Notes: a model not told the origin generated them from the letters alone. Shown: positions 1 through 7,428, numbered from the stretch's first letter. The stretch is 29,951 nucleotides of DNA from CAYZUC01 sp964481705 (GCA_964481705.1 CAYZUC010000029.1:1-29951); one strand, 5' to 3'. Program-made: numbers and translations.

Positions 1-2
1 GT

Positions 3-158
3 GTTGCACTCGGATTAATAGTAGTTGCAAGTTCCTTAGTGCCTGACTATGCATCGCAAATAAAAACAGTAATTCTCTGTTCCACATTTATCTATTCCAT
101 ATTCGGCCCAATCGCTGCAAAGGTTTCACTTGAAAAAGCGGGTGAAATCGTCAAATAG
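3..158 (+). CDS. C-terminal end of a cation:proton antiporter (partial)
   Basis: The first reading frame runs from the window edge to a TAG at 156-158 and encodes 51 residues. It starts with a hydrophobic stretch (VALGLIVVASSLVPDY), continues through a second one (VILCSTFIYSIFGPIAA), and ends with the charged tail KVSLEKAGEIVK. The GPIAAKVSLEKAGEI ending resembles the C-terminus of CPA/Kef-type Na+(K+)/H+ antiporter membrane domains. Such proteins exchange protons for Na+ or K+ across the cytoplasmic membrane. Only the last one or two membrane helices are visible, so the assignment is by resemblance and the substrate cannot be given. A hairpin terminator follows 43 bases downstream. Confidence 0.6.
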   Translation, partial: VALGLIVVASSLVPDYASQIKTVILCSTFIYSIFGPIAAKVSLEKAGEIVK

Positions 159-201
159 AAGGTTGTTGGATAAAACTACTAAATATAAACGATCCATACA
201 A

Positions 202-230
202 AAGCCCGGAAACATTTCGTTTCCGGGCTT
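202..230. terminator. Intrinsic terminator hairpin between convergent genes
   Basis: A perfect 11-bp stem (AAGCCCGGAAA at 202-212, TTTCCGGGCTT at 220-230) with a 7-base loop lies between the end of the antiporter (+) and the end of the chemoreceptor (-). The stem itself supplies TT at one end, but neither side has a long T-run. The convergent position suggests it serves both genes. Confidence 0.65.
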
Positions 231-257
231 CCTGCATTGTTCTCATCTCATTACAGA

Positions 258-2318
258 TTAATGCTTGAATTCCTGTACAATTAATCCTATCTTTTCTGTG
301 CTTTCCTGATTAGAATCAAGTATATTGGATAATACCTCTGCTGTAGCATTCGTTTGTTCATTTTTATTGATGATATCTTCCACTCCTGCTTCGTTGTCAC
401 CTGCTGCAGATCGAACCGAATTCACCTGCTCTCGAATCGCACTCAGTTCACCTGAGAATTGATCCGTAACTTTATGAATCTCTTCAATGGTTGATTGGAT
501 TTTTTCTACCGATTTATTGTATTCCTCTGATGTATCAGCAAAAGTCTGGAACTGCTTTGCAACATCCTTCTCAAGGAATCCTACAATATCATCAAAACAG
601 TTTTGAACTGCTGCAATATTGGTATTTGTTTCCTTACAGATATTCTGTATATTTGTCGCAGTCTGAGATGAGCTGTCAGCCAGGCTTCCAATCTCGTCGG
701 CAACTACTGCAAATCCTCTTCCTGCTTCGCCAGCCCTTGCTGCTTCTATCGAAGCGTTTAAGGAAAGCAAGTTTGTCTGACTTGTAATACTCAGGATCTC
801 TGTTGCCATCTGATTGATCTGCGATAGAGACTGAAGATCCATCATCGCTCTCTCAATATTCTTCTGATTATCTGAAATATTCTCTTTCGAATTCTGCAGT
901 GAATTATTAGCCATTGTCTGCATACTTTGAGCACTCTTAATTAATTCTACGCTCATCTCCCGACCTACTTTAATTTTGCTTTCAACAGCCTCCACCATTT
1001 TTACAATGTTATTAACCTTGTCCTCCATCGCAACAATTGCTTCATTCGTTGTAGTAATACTGGCAGCTAACTCTTCTGTCGTAGCAGAATTATCCGTTAC
1101 ATATTCGATCAGATTCTTGGATTCCTGATTCATGGTAACCGAGGAATCGTCGAGAGAACCGGAGCATTGTTTCAAAGTATCTATGATTCCGTCAAAAGTT
1201 TGTCGGAGTGAATCAACCGCTGTTGCAATGATTCCAACCTCACTCTTTTTACCCAGATAAACATCGATTTCTCCAGTCTCATTCAAATTCAGATTCTGCA
1301 AATTGAGAATCGCACTTTCAATTTTCTTAAGAGGTTTTGTATTAATCATGATCATAACCCAAGTCATGACAACAATAATCAGATAGGCAATGATACATAC
1401 AACGCCTAATACTATTTTGCTCTTATTGGCAGAAGCATAGATTTCGGATTCTGTATCGGACAAAATGACCGCCCATCCTCGATCCTTCAAATATGTATAC
1501 ATACTGATACAAGGTACTCCATTCTCATCCTTATACTCAAGCGTTCCATAGGTTTCATCTGGATTCGCATTGATCGTTTCAATCACCTTTATTAACATCG
1601 GATCTTCGATTTCTGCCCCAAGCAAAGACTCATCTGCATTAAAAATATGAACACCGGTTGCTGTATTGACCATATAGGAATTGACATTACTCAACCCATA
1701 AATGCTTAATGCACTCAATTTGTCTTTTAACGCTCCCGCATGTGTGGCACCTCCCGCAAATCCAATTGGTGTTTTTCCATCCTCACCAAAGATGGGAGTA
1801 TATGCAGACAGTACAAGCTTTCCAGATGCCGGTGACATAATAATTCCAGTATTATATACTCCATTACATTTCAACAAAGAATCTTGAAGGCTTTTTAACT
1901 TTTCTCCTTCGCGTAAAACCTTTCCGTGCATTGCTTCGGCAGGATGCGCTATGGTCTTGGAATTCCAGTCAGCGCAATAAATTCCTTCCCAGTTTTCCAA
2001 TTTACCAAAATATTTCATGGTGTAATCTTGAGCTATCTTCGCAAGTTCTTCATTTTCAGGCTCCTTTACAGCATTCAGAACTGCCGAATCCTGGGCATAT
2101 CCTACCAACAATGCTTCTCCCTGTCCAACATAAGATTCAATAATCTCTGATTGTGCATCCAACGATGTCTGCATGTTATTCAAAGCCCCATCCTTCATTG
2201 CAGAACTCATGTTACCACTGGCCAGTAAAAACAGAATAAAGATTCCAATCGCAGCTATAATAGCTACTGCCCCTGTAATTAAAACTCCCATTTTCTGATT
2301 TCTAAAATATGATAGCAT
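258..2318 (-). CDS. Methyl-accepting chemotaxis protein (dCache-type receptor)
   Basis: 686 residues with the standard order of a transmembrane chemoreceptor. Helix TM1 is at about 10-33, and an extracellular sensor region at about 36-298 has the look of a dCache domain (small-molecule sensing). TM2 is at about 301-325, a HAMP region at about 326-378, and a long cytoplasmic coiled coil follows. The conserved signalling tip is clear at about 511-552 (SQTNLLSLNASIEAARAGEA, then GRGFAVVADEIGSLA), where CheA and CheW dock. There is no C-terminal CheR-binding pentapeptide. The start is supported by AAGGGGGGAAGG five bases upstream. The ligand cannot be read from the sequence, and no other chemotaxis gene is nearby. 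The leader is unusual: promoter, terminator-like hairpin and dispersed repeat copy 1. Confidence 0.95.
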   Translation of the reverse strand: MLSYFRNQKMGVLITGAVAIIAAIGIFILFLLASGNMSSAMKDGALNNMQTSLDAQSEIIESYVGQGEALLVGYAQDSAVLNAVKEPENEELAKIAQDYTMKYFGKLENWEGIYCADWNSKTIAHPAEAMHGKVLREGEKLKSLQDSLLKCNGVYNTGIIMSPASGKLVLSAYTPIFGEDGKTPIGFAGGATHAGALKDKLSALSIYGLSNVNSYMVNTATGVHIFNADESLLGAEIEDPMLIKVIETINANPDETYGTLEYKDENGVPCISMYTYLKDRGWAVILSDTESEIYASANKSKIVLGVVCIIAYLIIVVMTWVMIMINTKPLKKIESAILNLQNLNLNETGEIDVYLGKKSEVGIIATAVDSLRQTFDGIIDTLKQCSGSLDDSSVTMNQESKNLIEYVTDNSATTEELAASITTTNEAIVAMEDKVNNIVKMVEAVESKIKVGREMSVELIKSAQSMQTMANNSLQNSKENISDNQKNIERAMMDLQSLSQINQMATEILSITSQTNLLSLNASIEAARAGEAGRGFAVVADEIGSLADSSSQTATNIQNICKETNTNIAAVQNCFDDIVGFLEKDVAKQFQTFADTSEEYNKSVEKIQSTIEEIHKVTDQFSGELSAIREQVNSVRSAAGDNEAGVEDIINKNEQTNATAEVLSNILDSNQESTEKIGLIVQEFKH

Positions 2319-2342
2319 AATCCTTCCCCCCTTTTATTAATC

Positions 2343-2419
2343 CCCATTCTTGCTAATACGCCGCAAGCTTTGGACGCATGCAAAAAGTTGCCGTGTGAAA
2401 AACTCATTTTTCACTCTAT
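2343..2419 (-). repeat. Dispersed 77-bp repeat, copy 1 (divergent copy)
   Basis: This matches the copies at 8019-8095 and 20140-20216 over the same 77-base length, with about 7 substitutions. It lies in the leader of the chemoreceptor gene in the same orientation as the other copies, reading on the minus strand. The terminal hairpin (2393-2416) keeps an 8-bp stem (GTGAAAAA/TTTTTCAC). The internal mini-ORF reads MSFSHGNFLHASKACG and onward. Its frame is not that of the chemoreceptor and runs past its start codon. A separate strong Shine-Dalgarno lies between repeat and gene. Confidence 0.85.
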
Positions 2420-2424
2420 CTCTC

Positions 2425-2466
2425 CCTAAAATAAAGAAAGGGCACTGTAACGTTTTACAATGCCCT
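2425..2466 (-). terminator. Terminator-like hairpin in the chemoreceptor leader
   Basis: On the minus strand a 12-bp stem with one mismatch (2455-2466 with 2439-2450, loop 2451-2454) is followed by TTTCTTTATTTT. This is the shape of an intrinsic terminator. It begins only about 17 bases after the expected transcription start of the promoter at 2490-2518 and lies upstream of the gene, so it would act as an attenuator or end a very short RNA. Confidence 0.6.
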
Positions 2467-2489
2467 CAACTCCCTAATTAGTTACACAT

Positions 2490-2518
2490 ATTATACAATA
2501 TACGTATAATTGCGTCAA
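2490..2518 (-). promoter_or_regulatory. Sigma-A promoter for the chemoreceptor leader
   Basis: TTGACG (2513-2518), a 17-base spacer and a perfect TATAAT (2490-2495) on the minus strand. This is one of the best promoter matches in the window. Confidence 0.75.
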
Positions 2519-2638
2519 TATTATTTTTTTATTTTTCTATATTCTGACTTTTTAGGGCGCAATTTTTTACAATTCGATTTATCCGAGAAATGATATAGTT
2601 GCCTCAGAAACAAATCACAGATTTGAAAGGAGAAAGAC

Positions 2639-3037
2639 ATGACAAACAAAAAAGAAGGAACATTTGAAGCATTTAATAACGGGGAGCTAAGACTCCCTGT
2701 GGGTACAAAATTATTTTCTGATATTCCATGGTCCAATCACCCAACTTTTGAAGGAGTAGCATTAAAACACATTGTCACATCAAAAGATACCAACGGAAAA
2801 TTTAGCTATCATCTGGTAAGAATAGCCCCAAATAAGAGTATTGGTACACATATACATGAAACGCAGCTTGAAACACATGAAGTAATTACCGGTTCCGGAA
2901 CCGCAATCAATGGAAACGTAAAGCTCGAATACGAACCCGGAGTTATCTCAATCTTTCCGATAGGCCAATCACACTCCGTGAATGCTGGAGAGGATGGTTT
3001 GTATCTCTTTGCAAAATTTTTCCCACCTCTTTGCTAA
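2639..3037 (+). CDS. Small cupin-domain protein
   Basis: 132 residues, a single cupin beta-barrel. The metal-binding pattern is visible: HIHETQLETHEV (histidines and glutamate of cupin motif 1, about residues 76-87) and a later histidine in GQSHSV (motif 2, about 113-118). Such proteins bind a metal and a small ligand; the reaction is unknown. The start has AAAGGAG eight bases upstream. A weak rightward promoter may lie around 2568-2600 (TTTACA, then GATATA with a long spacer). The gene converges on the AraC-type regulator, their last 3 bases overlapping at 3034-3037. It is diverged from the chemoreceptor. Confidence 0.85.
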   Translation: MTNKKEGTFEAFNNGELRLPVGTKLFSDIPWSNHPTFEGVALKHIVTSKDTNGKFSYHLVRIAPNKSIGTHIHETQLETHEVITGSGTAINGNVKLEYEPGVISIFPIGQSHSVNAGEDGLYLFAKFFPPLC

Positions 3038-3813
3038 AATCTCACGTTTGACTCGACAAACTCCGAAGGCGACAATCCAAATACCTTTTTAAATGATTTG
3101 ATGAAATGGCTCTGATCATAGAATCCTGTGGTCAGAGCTACTTCTGTCATGGTGTGTTTTTCCAGTAAAAGCTGACCTGCCTTTCTCACTCTGTTCTGTA
3201 TCTGAAATTGGTGGGGCGTCAATCCATTTTGACGTTCAAACATTCTGATAAAGTGATACTTACTTGTATAACTTAATTGAGAAAGCTCCTCTAATCTAAG
3301 TTCCTTCTCAGGATTCTTTTCCAGTAGCTTTCTTACTGCCAGATAATAGTCATCCTTGATGTCCGATTGCATAGCGGCATTCGTATCGTCCATCAATTCG
3401 CCCGCAATGCTTAAAAACAACAAATCAACTGCTTCTGAGAGCATGCCAAGCTGTATTTCCTGTAGCATCTCTCTTTCTACCAGTTCCTCAGTCAATTCCC
3501 GTAAGACACTTTTCAATTCTTCAGCACAGTAACTGGCAATGTTCTCTTTTTTTATACAGAAGGACAACGTCGTATATCCTTCTTCTGTCGTCATAATAGA
3601 ATGAGATGCATATGGTGGGATTACAAATAAATCTTCTCTTTTATAAATTGCCCGTTCCCCGTTTCGTTCTACAATCAAACTCCCATCCAGTATCAGTCCT
3701 ATTGTATAAATGGATACATGATTATGTTTTGGATATGAAATATTGGAATTGTGACAATAAATCATCTCAATATGATTTTTGTCAGAATGAAAGTAATTGA
3801 CCTCTTTTTCCAT
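3034..3813 (-). CDS. AraC family transcriptional regulator
   Basis: 259 residues. The N-terminal half (about 10-80) is a cupin-like sensor (SYPKHNHVSIYTIGLILDG, then FVIPPYASHSI). The C-terminal 95 residues form the double helix-turn-helix of the AraC/XylS family: first HTH in ELRLEELSQLSYTSKYHFIR, second in MTEVALTTGFYDQSHFIKSF, ending in KKVFGLSPSEF. It should bind DNA in the cytoplasm in response to a small ligand. AAGGAG lies eight bases before the ATG. The gene follows the small cysteine protein after 21 bases and is probably co-transcribed with it from the promoter at 4149-4178. The target may be the convergent cupin gene, but this is only inferred from adjacency. Confidence 0.93.
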   Translation of the reverse strand: MEKEVNYFHSDKNHIEMIYCHNSNISYPKHNHVSIYTIGLILDGSLIVERNGERAIYKREDLFVIPPYASHSIMTTEEGYTTLSFCIKKENIASYCAEELKSVLRELTEELVEREMLQEIQLGMLSEAVDLLFLSIAGELMDDTNAAMQSDIKDDYYLAVRKLLEKNPEKELRLEELSQLSYTSKYHFIRMFERQNGLTPHQFQIQNRVRKAGQLLLEKHTMTEVALTTGFYDQSHFIKSFKKVFGLSPSEFVESNVRF

Positions 3814-3834
3814 TCACGTCTCCTTACCTATCTC

Positions 3835-4059
3835 TCACATTGGACAACTGCTTTTCTCGGGTGTCTCATCACCATGTACATATCTTGCGTTAAATTCCAT
3901 GTTGATTTCACGTAACTCTTTCTTTCCATCAATGTAATCCTGATACATTTCAGCCAGTCCAGACATACATCCGTCACAATTAGCTGAAATATTACCAAGT
4001 GAATCCGCTACAATCTGCTCTCTTTCTTCCTGTGATGTATCTTTGATCAAATATCCCAT
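3835..4059 (-). CDS. Small cysteine-containing protein, unknown function
   Basis: 74 residues starting MGYLIKDTSQEEREQ. A longer frame is open to 4116, but only this ATG has a good ribosome site (AGGAG nine bases upstream). I do not recognise a named family. It is hydrophilic and mostly helical, with a CDGC motif (about residues 28-31), a conserved-looking block GLAEMYQDYIDGKKEL and a final SSCPM. The paired cysteines suggest metal binding or a redox role; this is inference. It has its own promoter at 4149-4178, overlapping the stop codon of the upstream ATPase gene. The leader of about 80 bases holds a GC-rich hairpin. The AraC gene follows directly. Confidence 0.75.
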   Translation of the reverse strand: MGYLIKDTSQEEREQIVADSLGNISANCDGCMSGLAEMYQDYIDGKKELREINMEFNARYVHGDETPEKSSCPM

Positions 4060-4098
4060 TTTCACCATCTCCTGACTCTTTATAGAATTGCAACGACT

Positions 4099-4129
4099 AA
4101 GCCCCAGCGAATTCACTTTCCCGGGGCTT
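4099..4129 (-). other. GC-rich hairpin in the leader of the small cysteine gene
   Basis: A 7-bp stem, AAGCCCC (4099-4105) with GGGGCTT (4123-4129), lies between promoter 4149-4178 and the ribosome site near 4070. There is no T-run on the minus strand, so it is not a standard terminator. It may be a leader structure, or on the plus strand a weak terminator-like element. Confidence 0.4.
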
Positions 4130-4148
4130 TCCTACTTTACTCATTTCT

Positions 4149-4178
4149 ATTATACACAATAGGTGTCGTTGATATCAA
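4149..4178 (-). promoter_or_regulatory. Sigma-A promoter for the small cysteine gene and AraC gene
   Basis: TTGATA (4173-4178), an 18-base spacer and TATAAT (4149-4154) on the minus strand. The -35 box overlaps the stop codon of the ATPase gene (4175) and sits inside the palindrome TTGATATCAA. Confidence 0.65.
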
Positions 4179-5347
4179 CTTGAAAAAGTGATACTTAGAT
4201 ATCCATCCTCATAAGCCGCTCCAGAAATCTCCTTCTCTTGAAGATGTTTGGCCAATGGATAGGAACGACGCTCATTTTTCACACCAATCATAAGCTCTTG
4301 CTCTTTTTGACGAAGATCCAGTTCCTCTTTCTCTGCAAAAGGGAGGTAAACTCGTAGAACACTATTCTCTCCCTCTTCTATTACACGAAAAATCTCATGT
4401 GAGAATAAAACACGGGAAGGATCGGTATCCCCATATAATATGCCAGCAATTCGTGTAAGAACCGGCAGGGTACGTATCTCTTGTTCCTGTAACTCCAAAT
4501 AGTACTTTGGCAATTCTGAGAAACTCTCCCTAATTTCCTTTAACCCCTCTTCCTGCATGGTCGTCCATTTATCAAAATAACCTTCCATTGCCCTCTGTGG
4601 ATAAATACGATTTATCATAATGGCGTCGACATTATAATTATAGAGATGCAAGCACGTGAAATTCCGCTTAGCCTCTTTTATAACTATAGATTCCGGTGTC
4701 GTAACAATTCGTAGACTTACCACCTCATGATCCAACATTAATTTTTGTAATTCCTGCATTTTTTCGATTACCAGTTCAAAATCATCAAAAAAGGAATCGT
4801 CCGGCATTGGTATTTTCATTATTTTCTCTACTGCCGGTCCTGCAATCTTTGCTCCCTTTCGCTTGATTGGAAGTACCTTCTTAATAAAATCCGAAAGCAT
4901 CTCCGGATACTTTAACAAAGACAGCGTTTCTCCAGTTGGTGCACAATCTACCACAATAACATCATACTTTTCCGACTTATAATAATTTAATATGATGAAT
5001 AAGGAAAACAATTCCTCCATGCCTGGAAAAACTAACAGTTCTTCTGTTTCAATTCCACCGCTGCCTCTCGCAGTGAGCATACGTTTCATATAATCCTGCA
5101 TATGTTTCCATGTTTGTTCACTCTCATATACCGTATCAATCTCCATCGCATCCACACTTCCAACACTCTCCCATACCGTGGTCGGTTCCTTAGAAAGTTT
5201 GTAATCAAACGAATCTCCAAGACTATGAGCTGCATCGGTACTCATAATTAATACTCTCTTTCCATCCATCGCCATTTTGCACGCGCTAATAGCAGCAATG
5301 CTGGTTTTACCTACGCCACCTTTTCCTGTATAAAGAATTACTCTCAT
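4175..5347 (-). CDS. ArsA/Get3-family ATPase with C-terminal HSP20-like domain (second of tandem pair)
   Basis: 390 residues. The deviant Walker A P-loop GKGGVGKT is at 8-15, the switch I region STDAAHSLGDSF at about 36-47, and the switch II-type block VVDCAPTGETLSLLKYPE at about 130-148. The last 65 residues (VLRVYLPFAEKEELDLRQKE... YPLAKHL... GYLSITF) look like the ArsA_HSP20 (alpha-crystallin-like) domain. No CxxC of eukaryotic Get3 and no arsenite cysteine triad is seen. The architecture resembles Get3d-type ATPases, dimeric chaperones for hydrophobic clients. It is a paralogue of the ATPase at 5580-6755. AAGGAG lies upstream of the ATG, 11 bases after the 74-residue protein, so the three genes form one operon. 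Arsenic transport is unlikely since no arsB, arsC or arsR is present. Confidence 0.88.
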   Translation of the reverse strand: MRVILYTGKGGVGKTSIAAISACKMAMDGKRVLIMSTDAAHSLGDSFDYKLSKEPTTVWESVGSVDAMEIDTVYESEQTWKHMQDYMKRMLTARGSGGIETEELLVFPGMEELFSLFIILNYYKSEKYDVIVVDCAPTGETLSLLKYPEMLSDFIKKVLPIKRKGAKIAGPAVEKIMKIPMPDDSFFDDFELVIEKMQELQKLMLDHEVVSLRIVTTPESIVIKEAKRNFTCLHLYNYNVDAIMINRIYPQRAMEGYFDKWTTMQEEGLKEIRESFSELPKYYLELQEQEIRTLPVLTRIAGILYGDTDPSRVLFSHEIFRVIEEGENSVLRVYLPFAEKEELDLRQKEQELMIGVKNERRSYPLAKHLQEKEISGAAYEDGYLSITFSS

Positions 5348-5358
5348 CGCTTTTCTCC

Positions 5359-5583
5359 TTAATCTATATTCACCTTATGTACCTTTTCCTGTTTCTCTTT
5401 CTTGGAGCAATCAGCTTTGTTTTCGTTATCGAAAGCATGAATTACACATTCTGAAAGAAGAGCCTTCAGTTCCTTTTCGATTGTATCAATATGCTCCTGC
5501 TGTCCCTCCGGAAATAAAGCCTTAACTGCCATCATTTGATACTTTTTTGCTTCCAGCATACGATTTAAAGCTTCTGTGTTCAT
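5359..5583 (-). CDS. Small helical protein between the two Get3d-like ATPases
   Basis: 74 residues beginning MNTEALNRMLEAKKYQMMAVK. It is highly charged, mostly helical, with one central hydrophobic patch (MMAVKALFP) and a lysine-rich end (SKKEKQEKVHKV). I do not recognise a family. Its ATG overlaps the stop of the upstream ATPase (ATGA), with AAAGGAGG just before it, so translation is almost certainly coupled. The position between two paralogous chaperone-type ATPases suggests a partner or adaptor, but nothing in the sequence proves this. Confidence 0.8.
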   Translation of the reverse strand: MNTEALNRMLEAKKYQMMAVKALFPEGQQEHIDTIEKELKALLSECVIHAFDNENKADCSKKEKQEKVHKVNID

Positions 5584-6755
5584 ACTTCCTCCTTTCCAAA
5601 GCGAATCTCCAGTTTCCCATCATTCAGCTTTGCTCCAACAATTTCATAATTTCTTAGTACATTGGGTAATGGTATATTTCTTTTGAAATTACCCAGCTTA
5701 AGAACAACATCTGTTCCTGATTCATAAAGGTCGACATCTCCCTTTTCCGCTCCTGGTATACAAACCTTCAATAAATAACCATCCTCTATCTTCTCATATG
5801 TTTCTCGTTCTGAAATCACTTTGGGTAAGAAAAGCTCCTCCTGGTTCAAACATTCCTTTGCTATTCTCTCCACTGCACACACTCCCTGAATCTCTTCTCC
5901 ATACCAAGGAATATACGAAATGGGAAGCATAGAAAAGTTATCACGAAGTTCTTCGATATATTTACTCTGAATTTGCTTCCAGCCTTCAAAAAAAGGATTG
6001 CTCACTTCCTTTGGTAATACACGATTGATATACAAACCATCCACATTAAAGTTATATAAATTCATATACATGTAATTACGTTTTGTCTCCTCAACAATCA
6101 TCTTCTCCGGTACTGTAACAAGCCTTACACTGGTTATTTCTCTGTTTTTCAGAAGATCCTGTAAAGCAATTAATTGGATATACAGATTCTCCACATCATT
6201 CAATGCAACTTTATCCGGTAACTCCATTTGATACATATGTTTAGCCACTGGAGCCAACATTCGAACTGCCACCTTTCCCAGGGGGAACAGTTTTTCCATA
6301 TACCAGGATAGAAGTTCCGGGAATTTCAAAAGTGAAAGTGTCTCTCCAGTCGGAGCACAATCTACAATAATCTGATCATAGTGATTTGTTTCATACATCT
6401 TTGAAATATACAAGAGGGAGAATAATTCCTCCATACCTGGAAACATTCCATACTCACCTGCATCCTGAATTTCCATTTGTGCCGGAAGCATATTCGTGAT
6501 ACATGTAACAATATTTGCGAAATCATGTTCCATGACATAGGCCGGATCAATTTCATATACCGCAAGATGATCCTGTACCTCCATTGGCTCCTTTCCAAGC
6601 TTTTGTCCGAATAAATCGCTAAGATTATGAGCCATATCCGTAGAAAGCAGCAAAGTTTGTTTTCCTTCCTTTGCAGACTTCACTGCATGTGCGGCTGCAA
6701 TACTTGTTTTTCCTACTCCACCTTTTCCAGTGAAAATCATGATTCTTTCCTGCAT
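5580..6755 (-). CDS. ArsA/Get3-family ATPase with C-terminal HSP20-like domain (first of tandem pair)
   Basis: 391 residues from the ATG at 6755. The frame is open to 6812, but AAAGGTG sits five bases before 6755, and this start makes the protein match its 390-residue paralogue downstream. P-loop GKGGVGKT at 10-17, STDMAHNLSDLF at about 38-49, and VDCAPTGETLSLLKFPE at about 134-150. The last 65 residues (YLLKVCIPGAEKGDVDLYES, then IPLPNVLRNYEIVGAKL) form an HSP20-like domain. It is probably a soluble ATP-dependent chaperone of the Get3d type rather than an arsenite pump subunit. It is the first structural gene after the MarR regulator. A palindrome lies between them. Confidence 0.88.
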   Translation of the reverse strand: MQERIMIFTGKGGVGKTSIAAAHAVKSAKEGKQTLLLSTDMAHNLSDLFGQKLGKEPMEVQDHLAVYEIDPAYVMEHDFANIVTCITNMLPAQMEIQDAGEYGMFPGMEELFSLLYISKMYETNHYDQIIVDCAPTGETLSLLKFPELLSWYMEKLFPLGKVAVRMLAPVAKHMYQMELPDKVALNDVENLYIQLIALQDLLKNREITSVRLVTVPEKMIVEETKRNYMYMNLYNFNVDGLYINRVLPKEVSNPFFEGWKQIQSKYIEELRDNFSMLPISYIPWYGEEIQGVCAVERIAKECLNQEELFLPKVISERETYEKIEDGYLLKVCIPGAEKGDVDLYESGTDVVLKLGNFKRNIPLPNVLRNYEIVGAKLNDGKLEIRFGKEEV

Positions 6756-6788
6756 ACTATCACCTTTCCTGCACTCATTGTGCATAAC

Positions 6789-6807
6789 ATATTCGATTAT
6801 CGAATAT
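6789..6807 (-). promoter_or_regulatory. Palindromic operator candidate before the first ATPase gene
   Basis: A perfect inverted repeat with 9-bp arms (ATATTCGAT / ATCGAATAT) and a single central base. A second, smaller inverted repeat (ACTTC/GAAGT at 6811-6822) lies beside it. The adjacent 12-mer ATAAATACTTCG (minus strand, 6817-6828) also occurs in the marR promoter. A possible -35 TTTACA lies at 6828-6833, but no clean -10 is evident. Confidence 0.5.
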
Positions 6808-6830
6808 TTCACTTCTCGAAGTATTTATGT

Positions 6831-6864
6831 AAAAGCTTCGGTATGCCTAATACGACATACCGAA
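6831..6864 (-). terminator. Hairpin after the MarR gene
   Basis: A 9-bp stem TTCGGTATG/CATACCGAA (6856-6864 with 6837-6845), a 10-base loop and then GCTTTTAC on the minus strand. The short T-run makes it a weak or partial terminator, separating marR from the ATPase genes. Confidence 0.45.
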
Positions 6865-6870
6865 ATCTTA

Positions 6871-7356
6871 TTATTCAATCGTAATTTTACGAATCTTCTT
6901 GCCTGACTTCTCATTCTTTCTCTCTTGCTTCATAACCTGCACTACTGTCTCCATGAATTTCCCCATGAGCCTAACTTCTTCTGACGTAAATTGTTGCAAA
7001 ACCTGTGTCCCATAGTAGGTCATCTCACCAACAATCTCTTTTATCTGTTCCATGCCCTTTGCGCCCATACAAATGGTAACAACTCTCTTATCCTCCGCAC
7101 TCCTGCTTCGTACAATGAGTTTCTTCTTCTCCATTCGATCAACCACACCAGTTGCTGTATTGAGAGGAACATGTATATACTCTGCAATCTGTGTCATATT
7201 GACTTCTTTTGTGCGATATAAGAGCCAAAGAACTAATATCTCATTCTTAGAGCAATCAAGAAGGACGTTCTGCCAAGTCTCAGGAGAAAGCAATTCCTTT
7301 ATTTGATCAACATACTCATATATTTGCTCCTCAAGGTCACTAATCTGCAGCTCCAT
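6871..7356 (-). CDS. MarR family transcriptional regulator
   Basis: 161 residues from the ATG at 7356; a GTG twelve bases upstream is in frame, but GAGGAGG fits the ATG. A winged helix-turn-helix of the MarR type covers about 35-105: NEILVLWLLYRTKEVNMTQIAEYIHVPLNTATGVVDRMEKKKLI, then the wing with SAEDKRVVTI. A long C-terminal helix serves dimerisation, and the protein ends in a lysine-rich tail. It sits directly upstream of the tandem ATPase operon and probably represses it. Its own promoter (7429-7457) and that of the ATPase genes share the 12-mer ATAAATACTTCG, consistent with autoregulation. The inducer is unknown. Confidence 0.92.
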   Translation of the reverse strand: MELQISDLEEQIYEYVDQIKELLSPETWQNVLLDCSKNEILVLWLLYRTKEVNMTQIAEYIHVPLNTATGVVDRMEKKKLIVRSRSAEDKRVVTICMGAKGMEQIKEIVGEMTYYGTQVLQQFTSEEVRLMGKFMETVVQVMKQERKNEKSGKKIRKITIE

Positions 7357-7370
7357 AATCCTCCTCACTC

Positions 7371-7403
7371 TTGCAAATATAAGTTCATGTACTTAATTTG
7401 CAA
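7371..7403 (-). promoter_or_regulatory. Large inverted repeat in the marR leader
   Basis: On the minus strand TTGCAAAT-TAAGT and ACTTA-T-ATTTGCAA face each other across ACATGA, giving 13 paired positions with one bulged base. It lies downstream of the marR promoter and 15 bases before the start codon. It could be a MarR operator or a leader hairpin close to the ribosome site. Confidence 0.5.
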
Positions 7404-7428
7404 TTACTTCCTCTTTCGAATTAAATTA

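Noticed and set aside
2425..2466. c-di-GMP riboswitch in front of the chemoreceptor
   Set aside because: Chemoreceptor genes often have one, but the space between promoter and hairpin is too short and no GEMM core motif is seen.
2521..2736. Leftward 71-residue frame opposite the cupin start
   Set aside because: It covers the cupin promoter and start on the other strand, has low-complexity ends and no ribosome site. It is a shadow.
4175..6755. Arsenic resistance operon
   Set aside because: The ATPases are ArsA-like, but no arsB, arsC, arsD or arsR is present, the metal-binding cysteines are not seen, and both have HSP20-like domains typical of Get3d-type proteins.
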